Shown: one piece after another, positions 53,875-63,135 of the stretch | Numbering within the stretch: position 1 is the first letter of the stretch | How the letters are laid out: each line of letters begins with the position of its first letter | Source: Nostoc sp. TCL26-01 | GTDB taxonomy: Bacteria; Cyanobacteriota; Cyanobacteriia; Cyanobacteriales; Nostocaceae | Direction: 5' to 3' | DNA: 64,000 bases | Assembly: GCF_013393945.1 (NCBI RefSeq) | Contig: NZ_CP040297.1 | Location: 620,001 to 684,000, forward strand | Position numbers and translations under genes: made by a program | Notes under the pieces: generated by a model | The model's database searches: none | Seen by the model: only the letters and a program-made list of their open reading frames with translations | Told to the model about the DNA's origin: nothing

Positions 53875-54220
53875 GGGGGATGGGGAGATGGGGGGAAAGT
53901 TCTTCTCCTTGTCCCTGTATCCCCTTGTCCCCTTGTCCCCCTATCCCCTTATCCCCTTGTCCCTCTATCCTGTTATCCCCTTATCCATTTCCTTACTTTC
54001 TAGTACAAGTATTGTGGACGTTAATAAGCTGTATATTAGTTTCTGATGGCTGCTGTGTGTTGGTTAAGTCATCAGCTTTTGTTCAAGAGTTAATAGTTTA
54101 GAGACGTGTTACGGCACATCTGTACTCTATAGTCGCAGCTATAGAAGATTAACTTTAACTTGTTGATGGCTGTTTGCTTAAAACTTTTATTTCAGTTTGA
54201 TGGAAAGAGGTAGAAAAATC
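53875..54220. repeat. STRR array and psbU leader
   Basis: From about 53875 to 53990 GGGGAGAT and CCCCTTGT/CCCCTTAT repeats dominate. The rest to 54220 is the leader of psbU, including a GAGACGTGTTACGGCACATC repeat-like segment. The AAAGAGG ribosome-binding site of psbU lies at 54204-54210. Confidence 0.7.
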
Positions 54221-54649
54221 GTGAAAGGATTGGTGCGTTTATTAACAGTATTTAGTTTGTTACTAGGCTGCTGGGGATGGTTGGGAACAACTCAGATTGC
54301 CCAAGCTGCTAGTTTCTCAAATTTTGTTGTTCCGCAAGTTCCAGTTTTAGCAACTGAACTCCGGAATCGGGCAGATGCCAAACTAGCAACAGACTTTGGT
54401 AAAAAAATCGATTTGAATAATACCAACGTAAGAGCTTTTCAACAATATCCAGGGTTATACCCAACTCTGGCTAGAAAAATTATCAAAAATGCTCCTTACG
54501 GCAAGGTAGAGGATATCTTGAATCTACCAGGATTGAGCGATCGCCAAAAGCAAATTTTGCAAGCTAACTTTGACAACTTCACTGTCACAGAACTAGAATC
54601 TGTATTCAATGAAGGAGACGATCGCTTTAACAACGGTATCTACAGATAA
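54221..54649 (+). CDS. psbU: Photosystem II 12-kDa extrinsic protein PsbU
   Basis: The 142-residue precursor has a signal peptide (about 1-28, ending IAQAAS) for the thylakoid lumen. The mature helix-hairpin-helix protein follows ([59 protein letters not shown]). PsbU stabilises the oxygen-evolving cluster on the lumenal side of photosystem II. I prefer the GTG at 54221 ([16 protein letters not shown]) because AGAGG lies 10 bases upstream and the length then matches the family. The ATG at 54200 would add seven residues. Confidence 0.93.
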   Translation: MKGLVRLLTVFSLLLGCWGWLGTTQIAQAASFSNFVVPQVPVLATELRNRADAKLATDFGKKIDLNNTNVRAFQQYPGLYPTLARKIIKNAPYGKVEDILNLPGLSDRQKQILQANFDNFTVTELESVFNEGDDRFNNGIYR

Positions 54650-54683
54650 CTCAATTTGCAGTTAATGTAGCGAAAATCAGCCC

Positions 54684-54709
54684 ACTCCCAAATCTCTGGG
54701 GGTGGGAGT
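54684..54709 (+). terminator. Probable terminator after psbU
   Basis: ACTCCCA and TGGGAGT form a 7-bp stem with a 12-base loop, followed by CTTATTATT, 35 bp after the psbU stop. The T-run is weak. Confidence 0.6.
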
Positions 54710-54729
54710 CTTATTATTGAAGAAAGGTA

Positions 54730-54815
54730 TTGGTGATTGGGTACTGGTGATTGGGTATTGGGAAAACTCTTCTCCAGTTCCCAGTCCCCAGTCCCTAGTC
54801 CCCACTCCCCATTTC
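54730..54815. repeat. STRR array at the nadB 5' end
   Basis: GGTGATTGGGTACT-type repeats and CCCCAGT/CCCAGTC repeats run up to about 54812. An open frame from 54737 passes through them into nadB. Confidence 0.8.
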
Positions 54816-54820
54816 TAACC

Positions 54821-56494
54821 TTGACAGATATTCCTCTCCAATTTGATGTTTTAGTAGTCGGTGCTGGTGCAGCTGGGCTGTATACAGCGCTGTGTTTGCC
54901 AGAATCTTTACGAGTCGGTTTGATCACCAAAGAAACAGTTGCTTTGTCGGCTAGCGATTGGGCGCAAGGTGGTATAGCCGCAGCGATCGCACCGGATGAT
55001 TCTCCGGCTTTACACATTGAAGATACACTCCATGCAGGTGCTGGTTTGTGTGACATCACCGCAGTAGAATTTCTTGCCCAAAAAGCACCCAGTTGTATTC
55101 AATCTCTGGTGAATTTGGGAGTAGCTTTTGATCGTCATGGGCAAACCTTAGCGTTAACCCTGGAAGCAGCCCATTCCCGTCACCGTGTTCTTCACGCCGC
55201 CGATACCACGGGTAGAGAAGTGACAACTACCCTCACAGCCCAAGTCTTACGTCGTCAAAATATCCAAGTGATTCAGCAAGCTTTGGCTTTAAGTTTGTGG
55301 CTGGAACCAGAGACAAATCGCTGTCAAGGGATTAGCCTGTTTTACCAAGGTAAAATTACCTGGGTGAAAGCTCAAGCTGTAGTCCTAGCAACTGGTGGTG
55401 GTGGACAGGTATTTGCCCAAACTACCAACCCCGCAGTCAGTACAGGCGATGGAGTAGCGATCGCTTGGCGGGCTGGGGCAATTTTGCGAGACTTAGAATT
55501 TGTGCAATTTCACCCTACAGCCCTGACTAAACCTGGTGCTGATCGTTTTCTCATCAGTGAAGCTGTACGTGGTGAAGGCGCACACCTAATTGATGACACA
55601 GGACGACGCTTTGCTTTTGACTATCATCCAGCTGGGGAATTAGCCCCTAGAGATGTTGTCAGTCGGGCAATTTTTAGCCATCTGCAAAGTACTGCCATTG
55701 ATCTTGCCACAGCCCATGTGTGGTTAGATATGCGTCCGATTCCCGCCGATAAGATTCAGCAACGCTTTCCCAACATTGTGAAAGTTTGTCAGCATTGGGG
55801 AATTGATGTCTTTCATGAACCCATCCCTGTCGCCCCAGCCGCTCATTACTGGATGGGGGGAATTGCTACTGATCTGCAAAATCAAACCAATATTCCCGGC
55901 TTGTATGCGGTGGGAGAAACTGCCAGTACGGGAGTACATGGTGCGAACCGCCTAGCCAGTAATTCTCTGTTGGAATGTATTGTGTTTGGCGCACAGTTGG
56001 CTAATATTCAACTGGCAAATGAGAACATACACGTACAAATTCCCGAATTACCATTACGAAAATTTAACATTGATGCGAGTGAATGGTACAGCCAAAAAAA
56101 CCAGTTAGCTGCTTTACGAAAAAAGCTACCGCGTTTAGTCTGGCAAAGTGCCGGGATTTGTCGAGAACATTCAGTTTTAGCTGAGGCGATCGCCACTGTA
56201 GAATCTTGGCAGCAAGATTTTGCTAAATTGCCTCTGAGTCAATTTTTGTTATCTCTACGTCCCCAAGAACCTGTTAGCTTTAGTTTTCCTGATGCTGAAC
56301 AGCAATTACGGCTATGGGCGGAAACAGGCAATTTACTCGATGTGGCTGATTTGATTCTTAAGAGTGCTGCTTTTAGAACTGAAAGTCGGGGTGGACACTA
56401 CCGATTGGACTATCCTCAACCTAATGCACTTTGGCAAGTCCACACACTAGTACAAAAACACCAATGGAGCAAATCTTCCTTGTTGAAATCTTAA
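54821..56494 (+). CDS. nadB: L-aspartate oxidase
   Basis: The flavoenzyme oxidises L-aspartate to iminoaspartate, the first step of de novo NAD synthesis. The 557-residue protein has the FAD-binding start FDVLVVGAGAAGLYTAL near residue 6, ASDWAQGGIAAAIAPDD near residue 43, HRVLHAADTTGRE near residue 120 and GVHGANRLASNSLLECIVFG near residue 370. The start at TTG 54821 (TDIPLQFDVLVVGAG) is an estimate. The frame extends upstream to 54737, but that part is translated STRR (SSSQSPVPSPHSP). Together with the pncB-nadD-nadE operon it covers both routes to NAD. Confidence 0.88.
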   Translation: MTDIPLQFDVLVVGAGAAGLYTALCLPESLRVGLITKETVALSASDWAQGGIAAAIAPDDSPALHIEDTLHAGAGLCDITAVEFLAQKAPSCIQSLVNLGVAFDRHGQTLALTLEAAHSRHRVLHAADTTGREVTTTLTAQVLRRQNIQVIQQALALSLWLEPETNRCQGISLFYQGKITWVKAQAVVLATGGGGQVFAQTTNPAVSTGDGVAIAWRAGAILRDLEFVQFHPTALTKPGADRFLISEAVRGEGAHLIDDTGRRFAFDYHPAGELAPRDVVSRAIFSHLQSTAIDLATAHVWLDMRPIPADKIQQRFPNIVKVCQHWGIDVFHEPIPVAPAAHYWMGGIATDLQNQTNIPGLYAVGETASTGVHGANRLASNSLLECIVFGAQLANIQLANENIHVQIPELPLRKFNIDASEWYSQKNQLAALRKKLPRLVWQSAGICREHSVLAEAIATVESWQQDFAKLPLSQFLLSLRPQEPVSFSFPDAEQQLRLWAETGNLLDVADLILKSAAFRTESRGGHYRLDYPQPNALWQVHTLVQKHQWSKSSLLKS

Positions 56495-56707
56495 ATATTG
56501 CTTAAGTATATTCTACTAAGTGCTTTATTTCCGTATACTCTATTGCAATACACAAAAAACATACTAAAAATACCTATGTTTGGTTTTACTAAAACTAAAG
56601 CCGTGACGTAGACTAGTAACCATAAAAAGTACTGAGCTTTTGACATTGTAGTCACATAGCTTTTCTAGAGTGTTTGCTTGTTAATAGCAATCCTGCAAAA
56701 GCAATGA

Positions 56708-56941
56708 TCAGCGAGTACCGCTACCATGTTGGCTGTCAGGACCACCATAGTTAGGCGGTACGTATGTACCTTGCGAGCCTTGTGAGTATTCATCAGATGA
56801 TCTGACAAGTAAATTCTCATTGCCAAAATTACTAGCGGACAACCTGCGAAAAGTTCCTGTAGCATCAGCCACCTTGGGGATGATGAGGCTAGCAGTGAGG
56901 CAAAATATCAAAACACTGAAAATCGTTAAATTGGTTTTCAT
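56708..56941 (-). CDS. Small exported hypothetical protein (77 aa)
   Basis: The N-terminal 28 residues form a clear signal peptide (NLTIFSVLIFCLTASLIIP, cleavage likely near VADA-TG). The mature part is short and hydrophilic (GTFRRLSASNFGNENLLVRS, SQGTYVPPNYGGPDSQHGSG). The C-terminal Gly/Pro/Ser/Gln-rich tail ends in GTR. No family name is known to me. It lies convergent to nadB. Signal peptide and sensible codon use support a real gene. Confidence 0.6.
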   Translation of the reverse strand: MKTNLTIFSVLIFCLTASLIIPKVADATGTFRRLSASNFGNENLLVRSSDEYSQGSQGTYVPPNYGGPDSQHGSGTR

Positions 56942-57554
56942 AAATTTAAGCTCACATTCTAAATCTTGATTTAATTTGGCGTTTTATCTGATCTACAGAG
57001 AATGGAACACGTTTTTCCAAAAAAAATTGAATTCAGGTAAATTTGTTTATTTTGACTGAGAAATACTTTTTGTAGAGGTCGTCAAAATTGGTACTCTAGT
57101 AAAAATTCATTCAGAATTTCACTAAAAATACTAGACAACTAAGAGATATACCCTTAACGCGATGTCTAGCATCGGTCTAAGGGTAGAAGTATTGTTAAAT
57201 CTAAAATTGTGTATATTCATTAATTACCACAAGAGAATTATCCCTACTGTATTTTTTTAACATTATTTTAACATTCTTTAGTGTAAACACTCACATACTT
57301 TTTTATAAAATATGTAAAAACACTGAGAAAATTCTTGCCCTAAAAACTTATAGCCTCAGAAATAAGTAAATTTTAGGCAGTAGGATTACTATTATATTGA
57401 TTTTTTATAAATTTGGCCTATAAAAGCTCAGTATGGATAATTCTTGATGAAGATTGAGTCCTGTGAGCATGAGTAAAGGTAACTAATTTCCCACCCCACC
57501 ACACAAAACTTGCTGTTTATTCGTTGCTGGGAACCTTAAACCCACAGGATGTTG
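56942..57554. other. AT-rich intergenic region
   Basis: About 610 bp without a gene on either strand. The right half of the region lies downstream of the leftward diguanylate cyclase gene and the left half upstream of the small exported protein gene. Several runs of A and T and the pair ATGTCTAGCATCGG are visible, but no defined element. Confidence 0.4.
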
Positions 57555-59819
57555 TTAATCCAACTCAAAACGGTTTTTACCAAGATGCTTGGCGCGATAC
57601 ATCGCAGTATCTGCTTGTTTGAGTAATGTATCGGCATCTTCGCTGCTTACAGGATAAATACTGATGCCAATACTGACAGATACTCTGGTGGTACATCCGT
57701 TTAAAACAATTGGCTCAGTGATATTGGCTAAAATCTTTTCCGCTATTTTAGTAGCTACTTGAGCATTAGGTATTGCCCGCAGAATTACTGTAAATTCGTC
57801 ACCACCTAAACGAGAAACTGTATCACTAGCACGGAGAGAGTTACTGAGTCGTTGGGCAATCACAACCAAGAGGCGATCGCCCATCTCATGACCCAGGGTA
57901 TCATTAACTTGCTTAAACCCGTCTAGATCAATGAAGAGGATTCCTAGTAAGAGATGATTATTTTTAGCCCAGTTGATTGATTCATAAAGCTGTTCTGCAA
58001 AGTATTTACGATTAGGTAAACCCGTGAGGGGATCATGATAGGCTAAATAACGTAAATGGTCTTCTTTGAGCTTTAATTCATTATTAGAACGAAACAATTC
58101 AGCCGCCGTACGCTTGAGTTCCTCTTCCATTAATTTACGTTGAGTAATATCTCGAATTACCCCAACTAAAAAGAAATTCCCAGCAACATCTTTGTGGAGC
58201 GATCGCTTAGTAGCAATCAAATGGGTTTTGCCGTAAGCATCAGTAAATTCTTCCTCATTTTCTTGGGGTCTTTGAGTTGAGAACACCAACTCATCCTGCT
58301 GACGAAAAACCTCAGCTTCATGTTTAGGAAAAAAATCAAAATCAGATTTTTCTAAAAGTAATTTATCAGGATAGCCAATAAATCGACAGTAAGCCTCATT
58401 TAAAACAATCCACTGATGTTGCTCATTTTTCACAAAAATAGGATCAGCGATCGTATCAATTACCTGCTGCAAAAATTCTTTAGAACGTTTGAGTTCTTCC
58501 TGCATATGAGCAAGATAACTAGTAATCCAAATTACTGAACCACTAAAAGTCAAAAGTGATGGAATTAACGGTATCCACCACCCCAAGAAAAAAGCCACAT
58601 ATGTACAGAAGAACAGTAACAAACAAGAAACTAAAACAGTCAAAACACTCGGAAAAGGTCTTCTGACACGCCATGTTGTCGCTGCACCCACATAAGCCCA
58701 AGCAAAAATCCATAAACATTCCCACAAATCAGACCAAACTTTTAATAAAGGTCTTCCCTCTAATGCCGCAGAGATTAATTGACTGATAAAATAAGCTTGT
58801 AATTCAATACCTGCTACAGGCTTTGCTTCTTTCATTAGCCGACTAGAATAGGGAATGAAAACGTAATCTTGCAGACTTGGTGCTGTAGAACCAATTAACA
58901 CAATTTTATCTTTGAGCCAGCTTTTTGGAACTTTATTCGCTAGCACATCTACCATACTCACTTGACGGAAACTACAAGGTTCGCCAACACAATTTGGGTA
59001 GCGTGGTTTAGGAAAATTAGACAATATTTGATAGCCTTTAGCATCAGCTCTAACATAAGCGCCATCATTCTCTTGGAACCGAGTAAAAACTGCTTTACCC
59101 AAACGCAAATACTCAGAGTTAGTAGCTGCTTTTGGGAAAATACCCTCTGTTTTTAAATATAATAAAGCTAGTTTTAAGGCAAAGCTTTCGTGCGCCTCTT
59201 TGCCTGTATGCCAATACAACAAACTCCGACGTACTTTGCCATCAGGATCATAAAGTAAGTTATTAAAACCGATTTGCTCAGGTTTTAATCCTGGTGGTGG
59301 TGGAACCTGATAATTTTGGTTATGTCCTAATAGCTGAGTGCCAATTAAATTTGGCATGGTTTTATAAGTCTCTACTAGAGTTCCATAACCATTCTTAGCT
59401 GGTAAATTGCGGTAAATATCTAACCCAATAGCACGAGGTTGATTTGCTTTTAATTTTTGTAATAACTGAGCAACTACACTATCTGGAAGCGGAAATCCTT
59501 GACTTAATGCAGCTTCATCTATGGCGACAATAGTAATGCGATCATCAGGTGGTTCATTGGGACGGAAGTGAAAAAATTGATCTAGTGCTGCTAACTCTAA
59601 GGATTGCAGTAATCCTAGAGAGCGTAACAATAGAACACAAACCACGACGCTAGAGGCAGTAAATAATTCTCTTTGTCCTCGACTAAGCGACTGTTTCAGC
59701 CCGAAAATTAATTTCACAAGACGCTTGCCTAGTTGCTTACTCATTCCCATTACCCACTGGGAGAATATTCTCTGGATATACAAATATTGCCTAGCTATCA
59801 AATAGCTATCAACCATCAA
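57555..59819 (-). CDS. CHASE2-PAS-GGDEF diguanylate cyclase
   Basis: The 754-residue membrane protein has a membrane span near residue 55, an extracytoplasmic CHASE2 domain (about 65-350: LAALDQFFHFRPNEPPDDRI, IGLDIYRNLP, KDKIVLIGSTAPSLQDY) and three spans (about 365-440). A PAS domain (about 455-580, with the PAC part GVIRDITQRKLMEEEL) is followed by a GGDEF domain (about 595-754). The active-site GGDEF is intact near 672, and an RxxD inhibitory site (RASD) lies just upstream, so the enzyme should make c-di-GMP with product feedback. The external signal is unknown. Several Met codons near the start leave the exact N-terminus open. Confidence 0.92.
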   Translation of the reverse strand: MMVDSYLIARQYLYIQRIFSQWVMGMSKQLGKRLVKLIFGLKQSLSRGQRELFTASSVVVCVLLLRSLGLLQSLELAALDQFFHFRPNEPPDDRITIVAIDEAALSQGFPLPDSVVAQLLQKLKANQPRAIGLDIYRNLPAKNGYGTLVETYKTMPNLIGTQLLGHNQNYQVPPPPGLKPEQIGFNNLLYDPDGKVRRSLLYWHTGKEAHESFALKLALLYLKTEGIFPKAATNSEYLRLGKAVFTRFQENDGAYVRADAKGYQILSNFPKPRYPNCVGEPCSFRQVSMVDVLANKVPKSWLKDKIVLIGSTAPSLQDYVFIPYSSRLMKEAKPVAGIELQAYFISQLISAALEGRPLLKVWSDLWECLWIFAWAYVGAATTWRVRRPFPSVLTVLVSCLLLFFCTYVAFFLGWWIPLIPSLLTFSGSVIWITSYLAHMQEELKRSKEFLQQVIDTIADPIFVKNEQHQWIVLNEAYCRFIGYPDKLLLEKSDFDFFPKHEAEVFRQQDELVFSTQRPQENEEEFTDAYGKTHLIATKRSLHKDVAGNFFLVGVIRDITQRKLMEEELKRTAAELFRSNNELKLKEDHLRYLAYHDPLTGLPNRKYFAEQLYESINWAKNNHLLLGILFIDLDGFKQVNDTLGHEMGDRLLVVIAQRLSNSLRASDTVSRLGGDEFTVILRAIPNAQVATKIAEKILANITEPIVLNGCTTRVSVSIGISIYPVSSEDADTLLKQADTAMYRAKHLGKNRFELD

Positions 59820-60369
59820 TCACAAACTCAACGTATCTACTCAGAATCTTTTAAATTCAGTCACATTCCTCCAGATCATCTTGTTAAGAACTATAGAAAA
59901 TTATTGCTCAAAACTCATGATCTGAACCAAAGTATAACTGACAATTTCTGATCTATATCGCACTTCTATTGTTTGTTCTCTGTTGACTCCCATATTAGAG
60001 TCAACTCTCAAAATTTAGCAGCAAAATAGTCTCATACTTGATTTTGAGTCTAGGATTTTGTGCTTTACGTAATTGCAAACTGGTTTAAATATTGTTTGTG
60101 AATAACAAAAGTATATTTTCCTTAACTTCTAATTGCCACCTTTTTCGGAAGAAAATCGGTGTAACTGTCTATTCAAGAACCACTCAGATAAGTTAAGAAT
60201 AATTACGAGTATTGACGGTAAGTAAATATACGCAAAACCTGATTATGATAAGTTCTAAGCATGAGTTAAGTGCATCAGTACGAATAATTTCTTGATCTTG
60301 CTGGGTTCTCTCGCACTGACACACTCTCAATTGGGAATTTTCTGATCCTGGCAAAATCCCTAGCAGCAA
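59820..60369. other. AT-rich intergenic region
   Basis: About 550 bp without a convincing gene. The right end lies downstream of the VKOR gene, and the left end should contain the promoter of the diguanylate cyclase gene. No repeat family or RNA was recognised. Confidence 0.4.
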
Positions 60370-61350
60370 TTACTTAAAATACTTAAAGTTGCTTGGGCCT
60401 GTATAACCTGTAATTTTTGCCAACTCCGCTAGATTTTGGACTCCGCTATAGCTTTTACCATTGATAATCCAAGTAGGGTAGCTTGTTACTTTCGCAGCTT
60501 GACACAATTCTGGTTTACCCTTGGGGCTATCAGGAGCGCATTCCGTCTTAATACTATCGTCGATTATTTGGTAAGCCTCTTTACCAAAGAGTAACTTTTG
60601 TTCGTGGCAATGAGGACACCAATAAGCAACATATTCTTTAGCACCTACTTTCACTAAATGGCGTGCTAAAGCGATTTCAGCTTCTCCAGAAGTTGTGTTA
60701 ATTTCCCAGCCAAATTCGGGATTTGGATTAGTTTGAGGCACAAAAGCCGATATTTGTCCAGGAGGTATGCTAGATTGTCCGCCTGGTTGGTTAACTCCTG
60801 CATAGATACCAAGAGTACCGATCAGTGTCACCATACCAACAATCAGAGCAGTCAAGAGAATTTGCCCAACGTCCTCCCAATCATGACCGACAATTGTCAC
60901 CACCAGGAGACTGAGCGAGAACAACGCCGACGCAATGCAATATGGGCAAACAGCTTTAATTTGAAATGCCAATAAATACATTAGATAGCCACTAAAAACG
61001 GACATAGCGATCGCTCCTACTAATAGCAATCGCCACGTCAGATTTTCTAGAGGTTTGCGGCTGTTGTTTTCCCCAGCTTTCCAGACAACAGGCGCTAAAG
61101 CTAAAATCAGCATACTTGTATAAGCCAACAGCCCAAACAAAGCTAATGGCTGTCCAAAAATTGTGGCCCAAGGACTAGAAAGTACATCATTACAGCCTTT
61201 AACACCAGCTTGGGCCACACAAGCAGGACTACCGCCAGTTAACTTTTCTACAGTGATATAGCCAGTAGTCAACGCACCAAGTAGAGCGATCGCGGCGATA
61301 ATCAGACGCGACCATTTATGAATCCAAGGAGTAGAACGGCGACGAATCAT
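60370..61350 (-). CDS. Vitamin K epoxide reductase-like protein fused to a thioredoxin-like domain
   Basis: The 326-residue protein has five membrane spans in the VKOR domain (about 1-195). The loop cysteines CVAQAGVKGC (about 38-47) and the quinone-site CPYCIAS motif near residue 136 are present. A thioredoxin-like domain follows (about 215-320) with WCPHCHEQK near residue 244. The fusion makes disulfides in exported proteins and passes electrons to quinone, as shown for the Synechococcus homologue. It is the likely oxidative-folding enzyme for lumenal proteins, and PsbU and cytochromes are possible clients only by general inference. Confidence 0.9.
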   Translation of the reverse strand: MIRRRSTPWIHKWSRLIIAAIALLGALTTGYITVEKLTGGSPACVAQAGVKGCNDVLSSPWATIFGQPLALFGLLAYTSMLILALAPVVWKAGENNSRKPLENLTWRLLLVGAIAMSVFSGYLMYLLAFQIKAVCPYCIASALFSLSLLVVTIVGHDWEDVGQILLTALIVGMVTLIGTLGIYAGVNQPGGQSSIPPGQISAFVPQTNPNPEFGWEINTTSGEAEIALARHLVKVGAKEYVAYWCPHCHEQKLLFGKEAYQIIDDSIKTECAPDSPKGKPELCQAAKVTSYPTWIINGKSYSGVQNLAELAKITGYTGPSNFKYFK

Positions 61351-61359
61351 AGATGGGAA

Positions 61360-61481
61360 GAATTAATTCAAAATTCAAAATTCAAAATTCAAAATGAAAG
61401 AAGGGAACAAGGAAAAAATTATTTATAACTCTTTTTCCTCACTCTCTTACTCACTACTCAGCACTCACTAATCACTACTCC
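61360..61481. repeat. TTCAAAA repeats and STRR upstream of the VKOR gene
   Basis: AATTCAAAATTCAAAATTCA repeats at about 61366-61393 are followed near 61438-61479 by CTCACTACTCAGCACTCACT repeats. Both are short-tandem-repeat types typical of this window. Confidence 0.7.
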
Positions 61482-62345
61482 CTAAGAATGTAGACTCACC
61501 GAGGTAGGAGAAACTGATTTATTCTCACCTGGAGAATTCCAACTGCGATGAGCTGCTTCCACAAACTGACTGACGCGAATAGGGTCAATTGGTTGCTCAA
61601 TTCGACCTTGACGTTTCAAAGAACTGGAAACAATCACACCATTAGCAGCCGGCAATAGTGTAGCAATATTTTCCCAATTTGCTCCACTGCCAATCAACAC
61701 AGGTGTGCCATTGGCTGCACCACAAGCTAATTCCAAATCTTCTTGGTTCGGTGGGCTACCAGTTGCCCAACCAGATAAAATCACAGCATCGGCCAGTCCT
61801 CTTTCAATTGTGTCTTTGACAGCAACTGTGAGATTAGGTGAACTGAGTGGTCTAGCGTGTTTAACGAGAACATCAGCCAAAATTTTCACATCACAGCCCA
61901 ATTCTCGCCGATAGCGGAGTAACTGATGTGCATCTCCCTCAATTAATCCTTGATCCGTTGCCATTACGCCTGTGAGGACATTGACACGAATGAATTGCGC
62001 CCGCACACAACTAGCGATCGCCATTGCACTTTTGGCATCATTTCTTAAAACATTCAACCCAATCGGCAATGTCACCAAATTTTGTATCCGTTGCACAACT
62101 ACAGTCATGGCACTCACAACTGCTGGGTCTACTTGATTTTTAGTGAACGGTGCATCAAAAAAATTTTCCACAATCAACCCATCTACACCGCCACTAGCTA
62201 GAGCCGTTGCTTCTCGTTCTGCACGGTCAATCACTGCTTTTAGGCTACCTCCCCAACGGGCAGAAGTGGGCAGAGGGAGCAAATGAACCACACCGATAAT
62301 AGGTGTGCGAGTTTTAAATAGTTGGTGTAAGTCCACGTCTTTCAA
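61482..62345 (-). CDS. btpA: BtpA family photosystem I biogenesis protein
   Basis: The 287-residue TIM-barrel-like protein has the family pattern: TPIIGVVHLLPLPTSARWGG near the start, GGVDGLIVENFFDAPF near residue 52, RVNVLTGVMATDQGLIEG near 123 and GWATGSPPNQEDLELA near residue 192. BtpA in Synechocystis is a thylakoid-associated protein needed for stable accumulation of photosystem I reaction-centre proteins. Its biochemical activity is unsettled; homologues in other bacteria are of sugar or nucleoside type. It stands between STRR blocks without operon partners. Confidence 0.9.
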   Translation of the reverse strand: MKDVDLHQLFKTRTPIIGVVHLLPLPTSARWGGSLKAVIDRAEREATALASGGVDGLIVENFFDAPFTKNQVDPAVVSAMTVVVQRIQNLVTLPIGLNVLRNDAKSAMAIASCVRAQFIRVNVLTGVMATDQGLIEGDAHQLLRYRRELGCDVKILADVLVKHARPLSSPNLTVAVKDTIERGLADAVILSGWATGSPPNQEDLELACGAANGTPVLIGSGANWENIATLLPAANGVIVSSSLKRQGRIEQPIDPIRVSQFVEAAHRSWNSPGENKSVSPTSVSLHS

Positions 62346-62560
62346 TTATTGTGAGGGTCGGGGATTGGGAATTAGGAAATTGGGGATTGGGGATTGGGTA
62401 TTGGGTATTGGTCATTAGTCATTGGTCTTGAGTGCTGAGTGCTGATTAGCTATTAATTATTCTCCCCTGCTCCCTACCTCCGACCTCTAACAGTCTCCTC
62501 ATCTTCCCCAGTCCCCAGTCCCCAGTCCCCAGTTCCCAGTCCCCAGTCCCTTCCCTAGCG
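62346..62560. repeat. STRR arrays downstream of the rimO leader
   Basis: GGGGATTG/GGGTATTG repeats, AGTCATT units, GAGTGCT repeats and CCCCAGT repeats (about 62505-62550) follow each other. Confidence 0.85.
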
Positions 62561-62637
62561 TCAAATTTGTTTTAGGCCAGTTATTTTACTGCTTCCTTCC
62601 CAAGACAGAATTTAGCGTAAAAGTTACCATAAGATAT

Positions 62638-62880
62638 GTTAAGATAAATCTTGACTACAAGAGGAGTTTGCCACTCACAACACGTAAGGCAGCTTCCCCC
62701 AGTTTAGGCACACTGCCCACGGTTAATCGTCGGTCATGCCTATCTCAGGGTAGCATTACTGCTTTATTAGGCGTAGTCGCAAGTGCGATTTCCCTGAGGG
62801 TAGCGACTTCTCACAACCAGCCCTTTGGGCGGCTTCCCGATGGGTAAATTAACAAAGGACACGCTGCGGTAATGTAAAAT
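62638..62880 (+). promoter_or_regulatory. Structured stretch upstream of rimO (possible RNA or repeat)
   Basis: A near-palindrome GTTAAGATAAATCTTGAC lies at 62638-62655. Beyond it, CTCAGGG (62744-62750) can pair with CCCTGAG (62792-62798), enclosing the small hairpin TCGCA-AG-TGCGA (62777-62788). Further hairpins are GCCC-TTT-GGGC (62820-62830) and CCC-GAT-GGG. The stretch is GC-richer than its surroundings and has no open reading frame of note. It could be a small RNA, a long structured rimO leader or another dispersed element. Confidence 0.4.
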
Positions 62881-63135
62881 ACCAACAGACGAAATTGTTA
62901 AAAAAAAATAAAAGTGTCGGATTTATTTCAAGACACTTCATCTAACCCTGGGAAACAGACTAATAGGAATATCATAACATGACCTAAGATTGTCAAGGTC
63001 AGGGGCTGATGGGCAGTGGCTGACAGTGGCACAAAAACCATGAAGGTGCTGTCAATTGGGGGTGCAATGCACAAAAAGCGAACCTACGTACTTTGTGTTT
63101 AATAACAAGAAAAAACCGGAAGATTTTTTCAAAAT

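Noticed and set aside
53880..54101. Open frame between the DUF3120 gene and psbU
   Set aside because: Its first half (SPCPCIPLSPCPPIPLSPCP) is translated STRR, and no start signal is present.
59733..59951. Short plus-strand frame upstream of the diguanylate cyclase gene
   Set aside because: It overlaps the 5' end of the cyclase gene on the other strand and shows no start signal or protein-like pattern.
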